NCBI RefSeq assembly: GCF_900167405.1
Contig: NZ_FUWO01000004.1
Location: forward strand, 62,001 to 126,000
From: Globicatella sulfidifaciens DSM 15739
Lineage (GTDB): Bacteria; Bacillota; Bacilli; Lactobacillales; Aerococcaceae
Reading direction: 5' to 3'
DNA: 64,000 nucleotides
Positions 20,289 to 29,624 of the stretch are shown here, piece by piece. The position numbers and the translations under genes are program-made. Each line of letters begins with the position of its first letter. Position 1 is the first letter of the stretch. Under the pieces are notes generated by a model that saw only the letters and a list, made by a program, of their open reading frames with translations, had not been told where the DNA came from and made no database searches.

Positions 20289-20729
20289 ATGCAACTACAT
20301 ACATTAAAACCTGTAGCTGGATCACGTAAAGAACGTAATCGTGTTGGTCGTGGACAAGGTTCTGGTAACGGTAAAACAGCTGGACGTGGTCAAAAAGGAC
20401 AAAAACAACGTTCAGGTGGTGGGGTACGTTTAGGATTCGAAGGTGGACAACAACCATTATTCCGTCGTTTACCAAAACGTGGATTCACAAACATTAATCG
20501 TAAAGAATATGCGATTGTTAACGTTGAAACGTTAAACCGCTTTGAAGATGGCACAACAGTAACACCAGCATTATTAATTGAATCAGGAATCATTAAGAAT
20601 GAATTATCAGGTGTTAAAATTTTAGGTGAAGGACAACTGGAAAGAAAATTAACTGTTCATGCAGCTAAATTCTCCAAAAGTGCAGAACAAGCAATCACTG
20701 CAGCTGGTGGATCTATCGAGGTGATCTAA
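20289..20729 (+). CDS. rplO: 50S ribosomal protein L15
   Basis: uL15, 146 aa, late assembly protein. The glycine- and arginine-rich N-terminal extension ([19 protein letters not shown]) and [18 protein letters not shown] are diagnostic. SD AAGGAGGTG. It ends 1 nt before secY, so secY is translationally coupled. Confidence 0.97.
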   Translation: MQLHTLKPVAGSRKERNRVGRGQGSGNGKTAGRGQKGQKQRSGGGVRLGFEGGQQPLFRRLPKRGFTNINRKEYAIVNVETLNRFEDGTTVTPALLIESGIIKNELSGVKILGEGQLERKLTVHAAKFSKSAEQAITAAGGSIEVI

Positions 20730-20730
20730 T

Positions 20731-22023
20731 ATGTTTACAAACTTAAAAAATGCATTTGCGAGCAAAGAAATCCGTAGTAGAATTCTTTTCACGCTTTTCA
20801 TTTTTGCAGTATTCAGATTAGGTTCTCATATTCCAGTTCCTGGTGTGGATGCTTCGGCCATTCAACAAATAGCGTCAAACGGAGTATTAGGTTTACTTAA
20901 TACTTTTGGTGGAGGAGCGCTTAAACGTTATTCAATTTTCGCTTTAGGTGTCTCTCCTTATATCACTGCGTCAATTATTATTCAATTATTGCAAATGGAT
21001 ATTGTCCCGAAATTTACTGAATGGGCAAAACAAGGTGAAGTTGGTCGTCGTAAATTGAATCAAGTAACAACCTACACAGGAATTGTTCTTGGCTTTATTC
21101 AAGCCTTTGGTTTATCCGCTGGATTTAACCAATTATCGGGCTTAGGCCTAATAAAAAATGCCACAATGACTACATATTTGACAATCGCTTTAGTCTTAAC
21201 AGCTGGAACAATGTTTTTAGTGTGGTTAGGAGAGCAAATAACGCGCAATGGTATTGGTAATGGGGTCTCAATGATTATTTTTGCCGGTATCGTCGCAGAG
21301 GTTCCACAACAGTTTATCACTTATTTCCAAACTTATTTAAAAGGGGCAGGAAAAGAATTAAACCGTAACTTAATGTTATTAGGATTGTTAATCTTAGTCT
21401 TGATCATTTTAATTGTAATTGTAGTTATAATGGAACGTGCTCAATTACGTATTCCAATTCACTACTCAAAGAAAGCTTCAGGAGCTAAACAAACAGCACA
21501 CTTACCATTAAAAATTAATTCTGCTGGGGTAATTCCAGTAATCTTTGCATCATCTGTTCTGACCACTCCGGCAACAATTATGAATTATCTAAATTTTGCC
21601 AATGATGGTGGATGGAAAGAAGTTGTCTATAATTTATTTAACTTACAACATGTATATGGAGCAATCTTCTATACGTTCTTATTAATTGTATTTTCTTATT
21701 TCTATTCATTAGTTCAAGTTAATCCAGAAAAAGTAGCTGAAAACTTACAAAAATCAGGTGGGTATATTCCAAGTATTCGTCCAGGACATGATACTGAAAA
21801 TTACCTTACAAGAACAATCAATAGATTGAGTGGTTTAGGATCATTATACTTAACATTAATTGCTGTCTTACCAATTGTCGGTGGATTTTTATGGAACATT
21901 CCAAGTAATATTGCCTTAAGTGGAACAAGTTTACTTATCGTAGTGGGTGTTGCAATCGAAACAGCAAAACAAATTGAAGGTCGAATGGCTAAACGTCGTT
22001 ACACTGGATTTTTACAATTATAA
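20731..22023 (+). CDS. secY: preprotein translocase subunit SecY
   Basis: Channel subunit of SecYEG, 430 aa with ten hydrophobic segments. RSRILFTLFIFAVFRLGSHIPVPG marks TM1, GGGALKRYSIFALGVSPYI the plug-proximal region, and the C-terminal RPGHDTENYLTRTINR and GRMAKRRYTGFL cytoplasmic loops contact SecA and the ribosome. The spacing to rplO is 1 nt. Adk follows after 19 nt. Confidence 0.97.
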   Translation: MFTNLKNAFASKEIRSRILFTLFIFAVFRLGSHIPVPGVDASAIQQIASNGVLGLLNTFGGGALKRYSIFALGVSPYITASIIIQLLQMDIVPKFTEWAKQGEVGRRKLNQVTTYTGIVLGFIQAFGLSAGFNQLSGLGLIKNATMTTYLTIALVLTAGTMFLVWLGEQITRNGIGNGVSMIIFAGIVAEVPQQFITYFQTYLKGAGKELNRNLMLLGLLILVLIILIVIVVIMERAQLRIPIHYSKKASGAKQTAHLPLKINSAGVIPVIFASSVLTTPATIMNYLNFANDGGWKEVVYNLFNLQHVYGAIFYTFLLIVFSYFYSLVQVNPEKVAENLQKSGGYIPSIRPGHDTENYLTRTINRLSGLGSLYLTLIAVLPIVGGFLWNIPSNIALSGTSLLIVVGVAIETAKQIEGRMAKRRYTGFLQL

Positions 22024-22042
22024 AAAAGGGTGCATAAAATCA

Positions 22043-22693
22043 ATGAATATTTTATTAATGGGCTTACCAGGTGCTGGTAAAGGAACTCAAAGTGAATATA
22101 TTTCTCGTGACTATGATATGATTCATATTGCAACAGGAGATATATTCCGTGAAGCAATTAAAAATGAAACCCCATTGGGTTTAAAAGCAAAATCATATAC
22201 AGATCATGGAAATTTAGTTCCAGATGATATTACAAATGCTATTGTTCGCGAAAGATTAGCTCAATCTGATGTAACCGAAAATGGTTTCATGTTAGATGGT
22301 TATCCAAGAACAAGTGCTCAAGCAGAAGCTTTAGATACTAACTTAGAAGAATTAAATACTCAAATCGATGCAGTCATCTATATCGATGTGGATCAAGAAG
22401 TATTAAAAGATCGTTTGAGTGGTAGAATCATTTGCCGTAAATGCGGTGCTACATATCATAAGCTATATAATCCGCCTAAAGAAGCAGGTATCTGTGATCA
22501 ATGTGGTTCAACAGATTTCTATCAAAGAGAAGATGACAAACCTGAAAAGGTTGCTCATCGTATAAATCTCCAAATGGAATCAATTCGACCAATACTTGAT
22601 TATTATAACCAACGTGGAATTTTATATACCATTAACGGTGCTCAAGCTATTGAAGATGTTTATCGTGAAGTTCGTGCTATTTTAGAAAAATAG
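22043..22693 (+). CDS. adk: adenylate kinase
   Basis: Interconverts ATP + AMP and 2 ADP, 216 aa, long form. P-loop GLPGAGKGT at residues 7-15, AMP-binding GDIFR near 32-36, DGYPR near 85-89. The lid carries C131, C134, C151 and C154, the four-cysteine zinc site typical of Gram-positive enzymes. I place the start at the ATG at 22043 (MNILLMGLPG); upstream in-frame codons lie in secY. No map gene follows, unlike Bacillus subtilis. Confidence 0.96.
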   Translation: MNILLMGLPGAGKGTQSEYISRDYDMIHIATGDIFREAIKNETPLGLKAKSYTDHGNLVPDDITNAIVRERLAQSDVTENGFMLDGYPRTSAQAEALDTNLEELNTQIDAVIYIDVDQEVLKDRLSGRIICRKCGATYHKLYNPPKEAGICDQCGSTDFYQREDDKPEKVAHRINLQMESIRPILDYYNQRGILYTINGAQAIEDVYREVRAILEK

Positions 22694-22702
22694 AGAGTTT
22701 GT

Positions 22703-22708
22703 TATAAT
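22703..22708 (+). promoter_or_regulatory. possible internal promoter before infA
   Basis: TGTTATAAT is a perfect -10 hexamer with an upstream TGn extension in the 55-nt adk-infA gap. The -35 position has no good match. It may boost infA-rpmJ-rpsM-rpsK-rpoA-rplQ. Confidence 0.4.
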
Positions 22709-22748
22709 GATTATCAGTATCAATTAAAGGTAAGAGGAGGAAGTATGA

Positions 22749-22967
22749 ATGGCTAAAGATGATGTAATTGAAGTTGAAGGTACAGTCATTGAAACTTTAC
22801 CGAATGCAATGTTTAAGGTTGAATTAGAGAATGGGCATGAAATTCTAGCCCACGTTTCAGGTAAAATTCGTATGAACTACATCCGAATCTTACCGGGGGA
22901 TAAAGTTACGATTGAACTTTCTCCATATGATTTGACACGTGGTCGAATTACATACCGCTTTAAATAA
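22749..22967 (+). CDS. infA: translation initiation factor IF-1
   Basis: 72-aa single OB-fold (S1-like) protein that occupies the 30S A site during initiation. [13 protein letters not shown] start, [20 protein letters not shown] core and [12 protein letters not shown] end are canonical. SD GAGGAGG. Rank in the cluster is adk-infA-rpmJ. Confidence 0.97.
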   Translation: MAKDDVIEVEGTVIETLPNAMFKVELENGHEILAHVSGKIRMNYIRILPGDKVTIELSPYDLTRGRITYRFK

Positions 22968-23000
22968 CCATTAGGTTAAAATTTAAGGAGGGAAATTAAT

Positions 23001-23114
23001 ATGAAAGTAAGAGCATCAGTAAAACCAATTTGTGAAAAATGTAAAGTTATCAAACGTAATGGAAAAGTTATGGTAATTTGCGAAAATCCAAAACACAAAC
23101 AACGTCAAGGTTAA
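23001..23114 (+). CDS. rpmJ: 50S ribosomal protein L36
   Basis: bL36, 37 codons, zinc-ribbon form: C11, C14, C27 and H32 are present. [15 protein letters not shown] is the family start; it ends HKQRQG. SD AAGGAGGG precedes the ATG. Sits between infA and rpsM as in other Firmicutes. Confidence 0.96.
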   Translation: MKVRASVKPICEKCKVIKRNGKVMVICENPKHKQRQG

Positions 23115-23135
23115 GAAAAGGAGGTATACTTAAAT

Positions 23136-23501
23136 ATGGCTCGTATTGCAGGAGTAGATATTCCGCGTGAAAAACGTGTAGTTATTTCTTTAACTTATAT
23201 TTATGGTATTGGAAAAAATACTGCAGAGAAAATTTTAGCTGAAGCGAATGTTTCAGTTGATACTCGTGTTAAAGATTTAACAAACGATGAATTAGATCGT
23301 ATCCGTGCTATTGTTGATGGCATTAAAGTCGAAGGAGATTTACGTCGTGAAGTTTCTTTAAACATCAAACGTTTACAAGAGATTGGTTCATACCGTGGTT
23401 TCCGTCATCGTCGTAATTTACCAGTTCGTGGACAAAATACCAAAAATAATGCACGTACTCGTAAAGGACCTAAGAAAATGGTCACAGGAAAAAGTAACTA
23501 A
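23136..23501 (+). CDS. rpsM: 30S ribosomal protein S13
   Basis: uS13, 121 aa, forms inter-subunit bridges and touches P-site t[29 protein letters not shown] start; C-terminal [20 protein letters not shown] is conserved. SD AAGGAGGT. Confidence 0.97.
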   Translation: MARIAGVDIPREKRVVISLTYIYGIGKNTAEKILAEANVSVDTRVKDLTNDELDRIRAIVDGIKVEGDLRREVSLNIKRLQEIGSYRGFRHRRNLPVRGQNTKNNARTRKGPKKMVTGKSN

Positions 23502-23532
23502 TAAAATTTAGTAAGAAGGAGGTAAATAGTTC

Positions 23533-23925
23533 ATGGCAAAGAAACAACAAGTTCGTCGCCGTCGTCGTGTGAGAAAAAATATTGAAAAAGGTGTAGCACA
23601 CATCCGTTCAACATTTAACAACACTATTGTAATGATTACTGACGTTAATGGTAATGCAATTTCTTGGTCTTCAGCTGGATCATTAGGATTCCGTGGTTCA
23701 AGAAAATCTACTCCATTCGCAGCTCAAATGGCATCAGAAGTAGCAGCTAAAGGTGCTATGGAACATGGTATGAAGACAGTTGAAGTAACTGTTAAGGGCC
23801 CAGGTGCTGGTCGTGAATCAGCGATTCGTTCATTACAAGCTACTGGATTAGATGTTACTGCTATTCGTGATGTAACACCAATTCCTCATAACGGTTGCCG
23901 TCCTCCAAAACGCCGCCGTGTATAA
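23533..23925 (+). CDS. rpsK: 30S ribosomal protein S11
   Basis: uS11, 130 aa, platform protein. [29 protein letters not shown] and the C-terminal [16 protein letters not shown] identify it. Followed by an 80-nt gap with two hairpins before rpoA. Confidence 0.97.
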   Translation: MAKKQQVRRRRRVRKNIEKGVAHIRSTFNNTIVMITDVNGNAISWSSAGSLGFRGSRKSTPFAAQMASEVAAKGAMEHGMKTVEVTVKGPGAGRESAIRSLQATGLDVTAIRDVTPIPHNGCRPPKRRRV

Positions 23926-23971
23926 TGAGTTAGCTCATTAAGCTACATGTAATGCTACGATTTATCATTAC
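23924..23971 (+). other. two hairpins between rpsK and rpoA
   Basis: Hairpin 1 pairs 23924-23929 with 23934-23939 (loop TTAG) and starts inside the rpsK stop codon. Hairpin 2 pairs 23949-23954 with 23966-23971. Neither has a T-run. They could tune the rpoA ratio through RNA processing or protein binding; no known site is recognised. Confidence 0.45.
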
Positions 23972-24005
23972 AATTTGAACGTTTTGAAAGGGGATATATT
24001 AACCA

Positions 24006-24950
24006 ATGATCGAGATTGAAAAGCCAGAAATTAGAACGATTGAAGTCAGTGACGATTCCAAATTTGGTAAGATCGTGATTGAGCCACTAGAACGTGGATA
24101 TGGAACTACCCTTGGGAACTCATTACGTCGTATTTTGTTATCTTCGTTACCAGGAGCTGCTGTTACAAGCATCCAAATTGATGGAGTATTACATGAGTTT
24201 GCTACCGTTAATGGCGTTGTAGAAGACGTCCCAACGATGATTCTTCACTTAAAACAGTTAGCATTAAAACTACATTCAGACGAACCAAAAATTGTTGAAT
24301 TGAATGTTGTGGGCCCTAAAACTGTTACAGCTGCTGATATTATCCATGATAATGAAGTGCAAATTTTAAACCCAGATTTATATATTTGTACTTTAGCTGA
24401 AGGTGCCGAATTAAACATGCAAATCAATGTATCGACTGGACGTGGATATGTTCGTGGAGAACATAATAAACGTGAAGATATGCCAATTGGAGTATTGCCA
24501 ATTGATTCAATTTACACACCAATTCAAAAAGTGAATTATCAAGTTGAAAATACTCGTATTGGACAAAAAAATATCTATGATAAATTAACGATGGATATTT
24601 GGACCGATGGTTCAATTAGTCCTGAAAAATCATTAAGTCTTGCTGCGAAAATTTTAACTGAGCATTTAAATATCTTTGTTAACTTAAATGATGAAGCACG
24701 CCAAACTGAAATCATGGTTGAAAAAGAAGAAGCTGAGAAAGAAAAAATGTTAGTCATGACGATTGAAGAATTAGATTTATCTGTTCGTTCATACAATTGC
24801 TTAAAACGTGCAGGAATTAATACGATTCAAGAGTTAACTAACAAGACAGAAGCTGAAATGATTAAAGTTCGTAATTTAGGACGTAAATCATTAGAAGAAG
24901 TAAAACAAAAACTTGAGAATTTAGATTTAAGTCTACGTCAAGATGACTAG
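24006..24950 (+). CDS. rpoA: RNA polymerase alpha subunit
   Basis: 314 aa. The N-terminal dimerisation domain covers about 1-230 ([23 protein letters not shown] near 28-50), an acidic linker follows, and the C-terminal domain (about 250-310, [17 protein letters not shown] and [15 protein letters not shown]) contacts UP elements and activators. Start ATG after AAAGGGG. Located between rpsK and rplQ as usual. Confidence 0.97.
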   Translation: MIEIEKPEIRTIEVSDDSKFGKIVIEPLERGYGTTLGNSLRRILLSSLPGAAVTSIQIDGVLHEFATVNGVVEDVPTMILHLKQLALKLHSDEPKIVELNVVGPKTVTAADIIHDNEVQILNPDLYICTLAEGAELNMQINVSTGRGYVRGEHNKREDMPIGVLPIDSIYTPIQKVNYQVENTRIGQKNIYDKLTMDIWTDGSISPEKSLSLAAKILTEHLNIFVNLNDEARQTEIMVEKEEAEKEKMLVMTIEELDLSVRSYNCLKRAGINTIQELTNKTEAEMIKVRNLGRKSLEEVKQKLENLDLSLRQDD

Positions 24951-24981
24951 AATGTTGATAATGTAAAGGAGGAAACCAAGT

Positions 24982-25362
24982 ATGGCATACCGTAAATTAG
25001 GACGTAAAAGTGCTCAACGTAAAGCTTTATTACGTGATTTAACTACTGATGTTTTAATTAACGAACGTATCGAAACAACTGAAGCTCGTGCTAAAGAAGT
25101 TCGTAAATTTGTTGATAAAATGATTACTTTAGCTAAACGTGGTGATTTAGCATCTCGTCGTCAAGCAGCTGCTTTCTTACGTAATGAAATTGCAGACGCA
25201 CGTATTGAAGATGATGAAGTAGTGGTTGAACGCGTATTACAACGTTTATTCGACACATATGCTACTCGCTATGAAGATCGTAATGGTGGTTACACACGCA
25301 TCCTTAAAAAAGGACCTCGTCGTGGAGATGGCGCACCAGTTGTTATTTTAGAGTTAGTTTAA
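24982..25362 (+). CDS. rplQ: 50S ribosomal protein L17
   Basis: bL17, 126 aa. [20 protein letters not shown] start and [23 protein letters not shown] end are diagnostic. It is the last gene of the S10-spc-alpha cluster. A structured RNA begins about 20 nt after the stop, in the 3' UTR. Confidence 0.97.
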   Translation: MAYRKLGRKSAQRKALLRDLTTDVLINERIETTEARAKEVRKFVDKMITLAKRGDLASRRQAAAFLRNEIADARIEDDEVVVERVLQRLFDTYATRYEDRNGGYTRILKKGPRRGDGAPVVILELV

Positions 25363-25383
25363 TAACAAGCTTTATGTAGATAA

Positions 25384-25518
25384 CTTTTATGATGGGGAGC
25401 GTTATGATTGATGAATCATTCATTGGTCTAGCTCTATAGCACATAATACAAATGTATTATTTATGGCTAGGATAAGTTTTCCTAGCCGGGTGCTATTCAT
25501 CGTAAAAGCTTTTTTTTT
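25384..25518 (+). ncRNA. structured 3'-UTR RNA, candidate L17DE (L17 downstream element)
   Basis: Helices I can pair by eye: an 11-bp closing stem (25384-25394 with 25498-25508, one G-U); arm one 25396-25400 with 25431-25435, capped by 25404-25409 with 25414-25419; arm two 25436-25442 with 25490-25496, which itself holds two hairpins, 25443-25449/25454-25460 and 25465-25472/25480-25487. Nine T's follow (25510-25518). The L17DE RNA motif is described as a conserved structure in the presumed 3' UTR of L17 genes in lactic acid bacteria, which matches position and lineage. I have not aligned it to that family, so membership is inferred. Function is unknown. Confidence 0.7.
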
Positions 25519-25540
25519 GCGGAATTTTTCCGCTTTTTTT
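25519..25540 (+). terminator. second terminator after rplQ
   Basis: A 6-bp GC-containing stem (25519-25524 with 25528-25533) and seven T's. Together with the U-run of the preceding RNA it ends the ribosomal transcript. Confidence 0.85.
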
Positions 25541-25595
25541 ATTACCTTTTTCTGATAAAAAAGTACAAAATTCCCTAAGGATAATCATTATATGA

Positions 25596-25601
25596 TATAA
25601 T
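25596..25601 (+). promoter_or_regulatory. extended -10 promoter of the ecf operon
   Basis: TGATATAAT gives a perfect -10 with TGn extension 39 nt before ecfA1; no convincing -35. It makes ecfA1A2T-truA independent of the ribosomal operon. Confidence 0.5.
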
Positions 25602-25639
25602 AGGCATTATGAAAATGACAAAGTAAAGGAGCAACAAAT

Positions 25640-26479
25640 ATGACTGAAAAGGTTATCGAAGTAAAAGATTTAACTTTTCGCTATTTTGAAAGTGAACAAC
25701 TCGCTCTAAACAATGTATCTTTATCTATCAATAAAAATGAATGGGTAGCTATCATTGGACCAAATGGTTCAGGGAAATCTACACTTGCTAAAGTAATTAA
25801 TGGATTGTTAGTTCCTGAAGCTGGGGAAGTTTATATCAATTCGCTTTTATTAAACGAAGAATCAGTTTGGAATATTAGAAGATTAGTAGGAATGGTTTTT
25901 CAAAATCCAGATAATCAATTTGTTGGGGCAACTGTTGAAGATGATGTTGCATTCGGGCTAGAAAATCATGGAGTAGAACGTGATGAAATGATTGCACGTA
26001 TCGAAGAGGCTTTGGAACAAGTTCGAATGACAGAGTACAAAAAAAGCGAGCCTGCTCGTCTTTCTGGAGGACAAAAACAAAGAGTCGCCATTGCTGGTGT
26101 ATTAGCTTTAAGACCTGAGGTTATTATATTGGATGAAGCGACAGCGATGTTAGATCCAGTAGGACGCAAAGAAGTCATTGCAGCAGTGAAAGCTATTAAA
26201 GAGAAATATAATCTAACGGTGATTTCGATAACTCATGATATCGATGAAGCTAGTAATGCGGATCGTATTATTGTTATGAACCAAGGAAAACTAGTTCGTC
26301 AGGATGACCCGTATAATATTTTTATTTTAGGTGATGAGCTTATCAAAATGGGCTTAGATATTCCTTTTGCTCAAAAAATTCATATGGAGTTAGAACGAAG
26401 AGGAATTGAAGTGCCAAAAGAGTATTTATCAGAAGAGGAGTTATTTGAATGGCTAACAACATCGTATTTGACCAAGTAA
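25640..26479 (+). CDS. ecfA1: energy-coupling factor transporter ATPase EcfA1
   Basis: ATPase of the shared (group II) ECF vitamin importer, 279 aa. Walker A GPNGSGKST at residues 40-48, Q-loop FQNPDNQ near 87-93, signature LSGGQKQR 141-148, Walker B VIILDEA near 161-167, and the D-loop region MLDPVGR. It overlaps ecfA2 by 31 nt. The module serves interchangeable S components such as BioY at 36 kb (family knowledge; use by this BioY is inference). Confidence 0.93.
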   Translation: MTEKVIEVKDLTFRYFESEQLALNNVSLSINKNEWVAIIGPNGSGKSTLAKVINGLLVPEAGEVYINSLLLNEESVWNIRRLVGMVFQNPDNQFVGATVEDDVAFGLENHGVERDEMIARIEEALEQVRMTEYKKSEPARLSGGQKQRVAIAGVLALRPEVIILDEATAMLDPVGRKEVIAAVKAIKEKYNLTVISITHDIDEASNADRIIVMNQGKLVRQDDPYNIFILGDELIKMGLDIPFAQKIHMELERRGIEVPKEYLSEEELFEWLTTSYLTK

Positions 26480-27327
26480 GTTACACCTATAATGCTAATA
26501 CGCCATTTGAATACACGGCATTACATAATATTAGTTTAGAAATACCAGCCAATAAAATTACGGCTATTGTTGGACATACAGGTTCTGGGAAGTCTACCTT
26601 ATTGCAACATTTGAATGTTCTAGTTAGACCAACAGAAGGGGCAGTGACAATTGCTGGTGAACGAGTAACAGCTGATTCGAAACATCAATCATTAAAAGCC
26701 TTACGTAAAAAAGTGGGGGTTGTTTTTCAATTTCCAGAAGCGCAACTTTTTGAGGAGACCGTTTTAAAGGACGTGATGTTCGGTCCTTTAAATTTTGGTG
26801 CGACAGAGGCAGAAGCTGAGTCGATTGCTCGTGAAAAATTGACATTAGTCGGTTTAAATGAAAATTTATTTGAGCGCTCGCCATTCGATTTGTCCGGAGG
26901 ACAAATGCGTCGTGTTGCAATTGCGGGTGTGCTAGCATTAGAGCCGGAAATTCTAGTGTTAGATGAACCGACCGCAGGACTAGATCCTCAAGGACATTTC
27001 GATATGCTCGAGATGTTTGTTGGTTTGCAAAAAGAACAGTCTTTAACCATGGTGATGGTCACGCATCATATGGAAGATGTTGTAAAATATGCTGAGCACG
27101 TGATTGTCTTAAATAAAGGGCATGTCATTCGTCAAGGAACGCCAAGAGAAATATTTGAAGATGAAGCCTGGTTAGATGAATTTCAATTGGGGTTACCTCA
27201 AACCATGTCCTTCATTAAAAAAATTGAGGAACATTTAGGGGTTGATTATGAGGTTCATCCTTTAAGTGTAGAGGAATTAGTGGATGTTTTAATTGAGATG
27301 AAGGAGGCGGAGAATAAAGATGCTTGA
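26449..27327 (+). CDS. ecfA2: energy-coupling factor transporter ATPase EcfA2
   Basis: Second ATPase, 292 aa. Walker A GHTGSGKST at residues 42-50, FQFPEAQLF Q-loop segment typical of EcfA2, signature LSGGQMRR, Walker B ILVLDEP followed by TAGLDPQG. The long overlap with ecfA1 places its start inside the end of that gene; SD GAGGAG lies in ecfA1. It overlaps ecfT by 8 nt. Confidence 0.93.
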   Translation: MANNIVFDQVSYTYNANTPFEYTALHNISLEIPANKITAIVGHTGSGKSTLLQHLNVLVRPTEGAVTIAGERVTADSKHQSLKALRKKVGVVFQFPEAQLFEETVLKDVMFGPLNFGATEAEAESIAREKLTLVGLNENLFERSPFDLSGGQMRRVAIAGVLALEPEILVLDEPTAGLDPQGHFDMLEMFVGLQKEQSLTMVMVTHHMEDVVKYAEHVIVLNKGHVIRQGTPREIFEDEAWLDEFQLGLPQTMSFIKKIEEHLGVDYEVHPLSVEELVDVLIEMKEAENKDA

Positions 27328-28123
27328 TAAATTATTATTAGGGAGATATATTCAATCCGATTCCTGGATTCATCGTTTAGACCCTAGAACGAAACTTTTA
27401 GGAAGTTTTTATTTTATTGCCATTATTTTCCTGGCCAACAATATTTGGGGCTATTTATTGTTATTATTATTTACATTATTAACCATATCGTTAACTGGGA
27501 TTAAATTATCCGTTTTTATTAATGGAGTAAAACCAATGTTGTGGATCATTGTATTTACAGTAGTGTTTCAAATGATTTTTACCACTGGTGGAGAAGTTTA
27601 TTTCAAATGGGGACCTTTCACGGTCACCTCCTTAGGCTTATTAAATTCGTTTTATATCTTTATGCGTCTAGTGCTCATTATTATGATGTCAACGATTTTA
27701 ACTTTAACGACGGCACCGCTTGAATTGACCGATGGTATTGAGCATTTACTAAGACCTTTATCCCGCTTTGGTTTTCCATCACATGAGATTGCGCTTATGT
27801 TATCGATTGCCTTAAGATATGTGCCTACTTTAATTGATGAAGCTCAAAAAATTATGAATGCCCAACGATCAAGAGGGGTAGAATTTGATCAAGGTGGATT
27901 TGTCGATCGCATGAAGGCGATTATACCTATTTTAGTTCCATTATTTGTTTCTGCATTCAATCGTGCAGAGGAAATGGCGATTGCGATGGAAGCGAGAGGG
28001 TATCGTGGTGGTGAAGGTCGAACAAAATTCCGACACTTAGAGTATACGCGTAATGATCTGATTGCGGTATTGGCATTTATCGTGGTTACTGCGCTATTAT
28101 TCTTGATTAGAATTTATCTATAA
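27320..28123 (+). CDS. ecfT: energy-coupling factor transporter transmembrane protein EcfT
   Basis: Scaffold membrane protein that couples EcfA1A2 to S components, 267 aa with five to six hydrophobic segments. The two coupling-helix motifs appear as SRG (184-186, in AQRSRGVEF) and ARG (225-227, in AMEARGYRG). DPRTKLL near residue 21 is the family N-terminal signature. Starts within ecfA2 and is followed by truA after 10 nt. Confidence 0.93.
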   Translation: MLDKLLLGRYIQSDSWIHRLDPRTKLLGSFYFIAIIFLANNIWGYLLLLLFTLLTISLTGIKLSVFINGVKPMLWIIVFTVVFQMIFTTGGEVYFKWGPFTVTSLGLLNSFYIFMRLVLIIMMSTILTLTTAPLELTDGIEHLLRPLSRFGFPSHEIALMLSIALRYVPTLIDEAQKIMNAQRSRGVEFDQGGFVDRMKAIIPILVPLFVSAFNRAEEMAIAMEARGYRGGEGRTKFRHLEYTRNDLIAVLAFIVVTALLFLIRIYL

Positions 28124-28133
28124 GGGGACTAGC

Positions 28134-28910
28134 ATGCCGAAATATATCATTAAAATTCAATATGATGGGACCGGTTATGCTGGTTATCAAATTCAACCGA
28201 ATGGCAATACGATTCAAGAGGAATTAGAAAAAGCGTTGAGATTGATGGCGAAATTGCCGAAGGGAGAGCATATTCCTACATCTAGCGCTGGTCGAACAGA
28301 TGCTGGTGTACATGCACTTGGACAAGTCGTTTCTTTCGATTATCCAGCTAATATCGCACCCGATGCGCTTATCCGGGCGTTGAATAGTATTTTAGACGAT
28401 TCTATTCGTGTGATTGATGCTAATCAGGTGGCGGATGATTTTCATGTTCGCTATATGGCAACGGCGAAAGAATATTGTTATCGCGTAGATATTAATCGTT
28501 TCCCTGATCCATTTAAACGCCTATATACCACTCACCATCCCTATCGATTTAATTTAGAGGTGATGCAAGAAGCGATTCAAACAATTGTCGGAAAACATGA
28601 CTTTACCAGTTTTTGTTCAACTAAAACAGACAAAGAATATAAAGTTAGAACGATCTATGAAGCGGAAGTAAATTTAGATACAAAGCAAAATGAACTGGTT
28701 TTTCGCTTTTACGGAGATGGCTTCTTATATAATATGATTCGTATTTTAGTGGGTACCTTATTACAAATTGGTGATGGTTTGAAACCGGTCGACGAATTAC
28801 AAAGATTACTTTCAGTTAAAGATCGAAATCAAGCAGGACCGACTGCTCCACCACAAGGACTTTATATGATGCGAGTAGAGTATCAAGAGGATCCATTTAA
28901 AAAGCAATGA
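28134..28910 (+). CDS. truA: tRNA pseudouridine(38-40) synthase TruA
   Basis: Converts U38-U40 of the anticodon arm to pseudouridine, 258 aa. Catalytic Asp56 lies in GRTDAGVHA (53-61); YDGTGYAGYQIQPN near residues 10-23 and DFTSFC near 158 are conserved. Ordering ecfA1-ecfA2-ecfT-truA is common in Firmicutes, where rplM-rpsI often follow; here they do not. Confidence 0.95.
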   Translation: MPKYIIKIQYDGTGYAGYQIQPNGNTIQEELEKALRLMAKLPKGEHIPTSSAGRTDAGVHALGQVVSFDYPANIAPDALIRALNSILDDSIRVIDANQVADDFHVRYMATAKEYCYRVDINRFPDPFKRLYTTHHPYRFNLEVMQEAIQTIVGKHDFTSFCSTKTDKEYKVRTIYEAEVNLDTKQNELVFRFYGDGFLYNMIRILVGTLLQIGDGLKPVDELQRLLSVKDRNQAGPTAPPQGLYMMRVEYQEDPFKKQ

Positions 28911-28933
28911 TAATAAGAGCTTTGAATTTTAGA

Positions 28934-28960
28934 AGAGGACGAACGTTCCTCTTTTTTTAT
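28934..28960 (+). terminator. terminator of the ecf-truA operon
   Basis: A 6-bp stem (28934-28939 with 28947-28952) and a run of T's directly after. Confidence 0.75.
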
Positions 28961-29037
28961 ATTAAAATATATAAAAAATGATAGCATCGTTGATAAGGTT
29001 CGGTATAATAGATATGTTAAAAAATGGAGGGTTATTA

Positions 29038-29619
29038 ATGAGTTATTTAAAAGAGCGCATCTTAAAAGATGGCATAATTTTACCAAATAATGTAATTAAA
29101 GTAGATTCGTTTATGAATCATCAAATTGATCCGGAAATCATGCAAGAAATTGCGATTGATTTCTATTATCATTTTCGTCAAGAAGGTATCACCAAAGTAC
29201 TAACAATTGAAGCATCTGGGATTGCACCGGCTATTATTACGGCTGCACACTTTAAAGTTCCGATGTTATTCGCTAAAAAAACACAACCATCAACATTAGG
29301 AAATAAAGATTTTTATGAGACCAATGTTTATAGCTATACCAAAAATGTGACCAATCGTGTCATCATCTCAAAAAAATATATTAACGAAAATGATCGCGTA
29401 TTGATTATTGATGATTTCCTTGCCAATGGCGAAGCAGCGCTTGGTTTAGTTGATTTAGTAGAGCAAGCGGGGGCCCAAGTAGCTGGCGTTGGTATTTGTA
29501 TCGAAAAATCATTCCAAAATGGACGTCAAAAATTAATGGATAAAGGATTAGAGGTCTTTTCAGTTTGTCGTATCGGCTCTTTAGAAGATCAACAAATTGA
29601 ATTTTTGGAAGGAAATTAA
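29038..29619 (+). CDS. xpt: xanthine phosphoribosyltransferase
   Basis: Salvage enzyme: xanthine + PRPP to XMP, 193 aa. EASGIAPAI near residues 60-68 contacts the base and VLIIDDFLANGEAA near 121-134 is the PRPP loop. The ATG at 29038 follows GGAGGG; an in-frame upstream ATG at 28978 precedes the -10 box TATAAT (29004-29009) and is rejected. The leader is only about 25 nt, so the purine riboswitch often found before xpt is absent, as is pbuX. A LOG-family gene follows after 5 nt. Confidence 0.92.
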   Translation: MSYLKERILKDGIILPNNVIKVDSFMNHQIDPEIMQEIAIDFYYHFRQEGITKVLTIEASGIAPAIITAAHFKVPMLFAKKTQPSTLGNKDFYETNVYSYTKNVTNRVIISKKYINENDRVLIIDDFLANGEAALGLVDLVEQAGAQVAGVGICIEKSFQNGRQKLMDKGLEVFSVCRIGSLEDQQIEFLEGN

Positions 29620-29624
29620 TTGCG

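Noticed and set aside
28911-29037. Purine riboswitch upstream of xpt
   Set aside because: The stretch is filled by the truA terminator and the promoter; only about 25 nt of leader remain.
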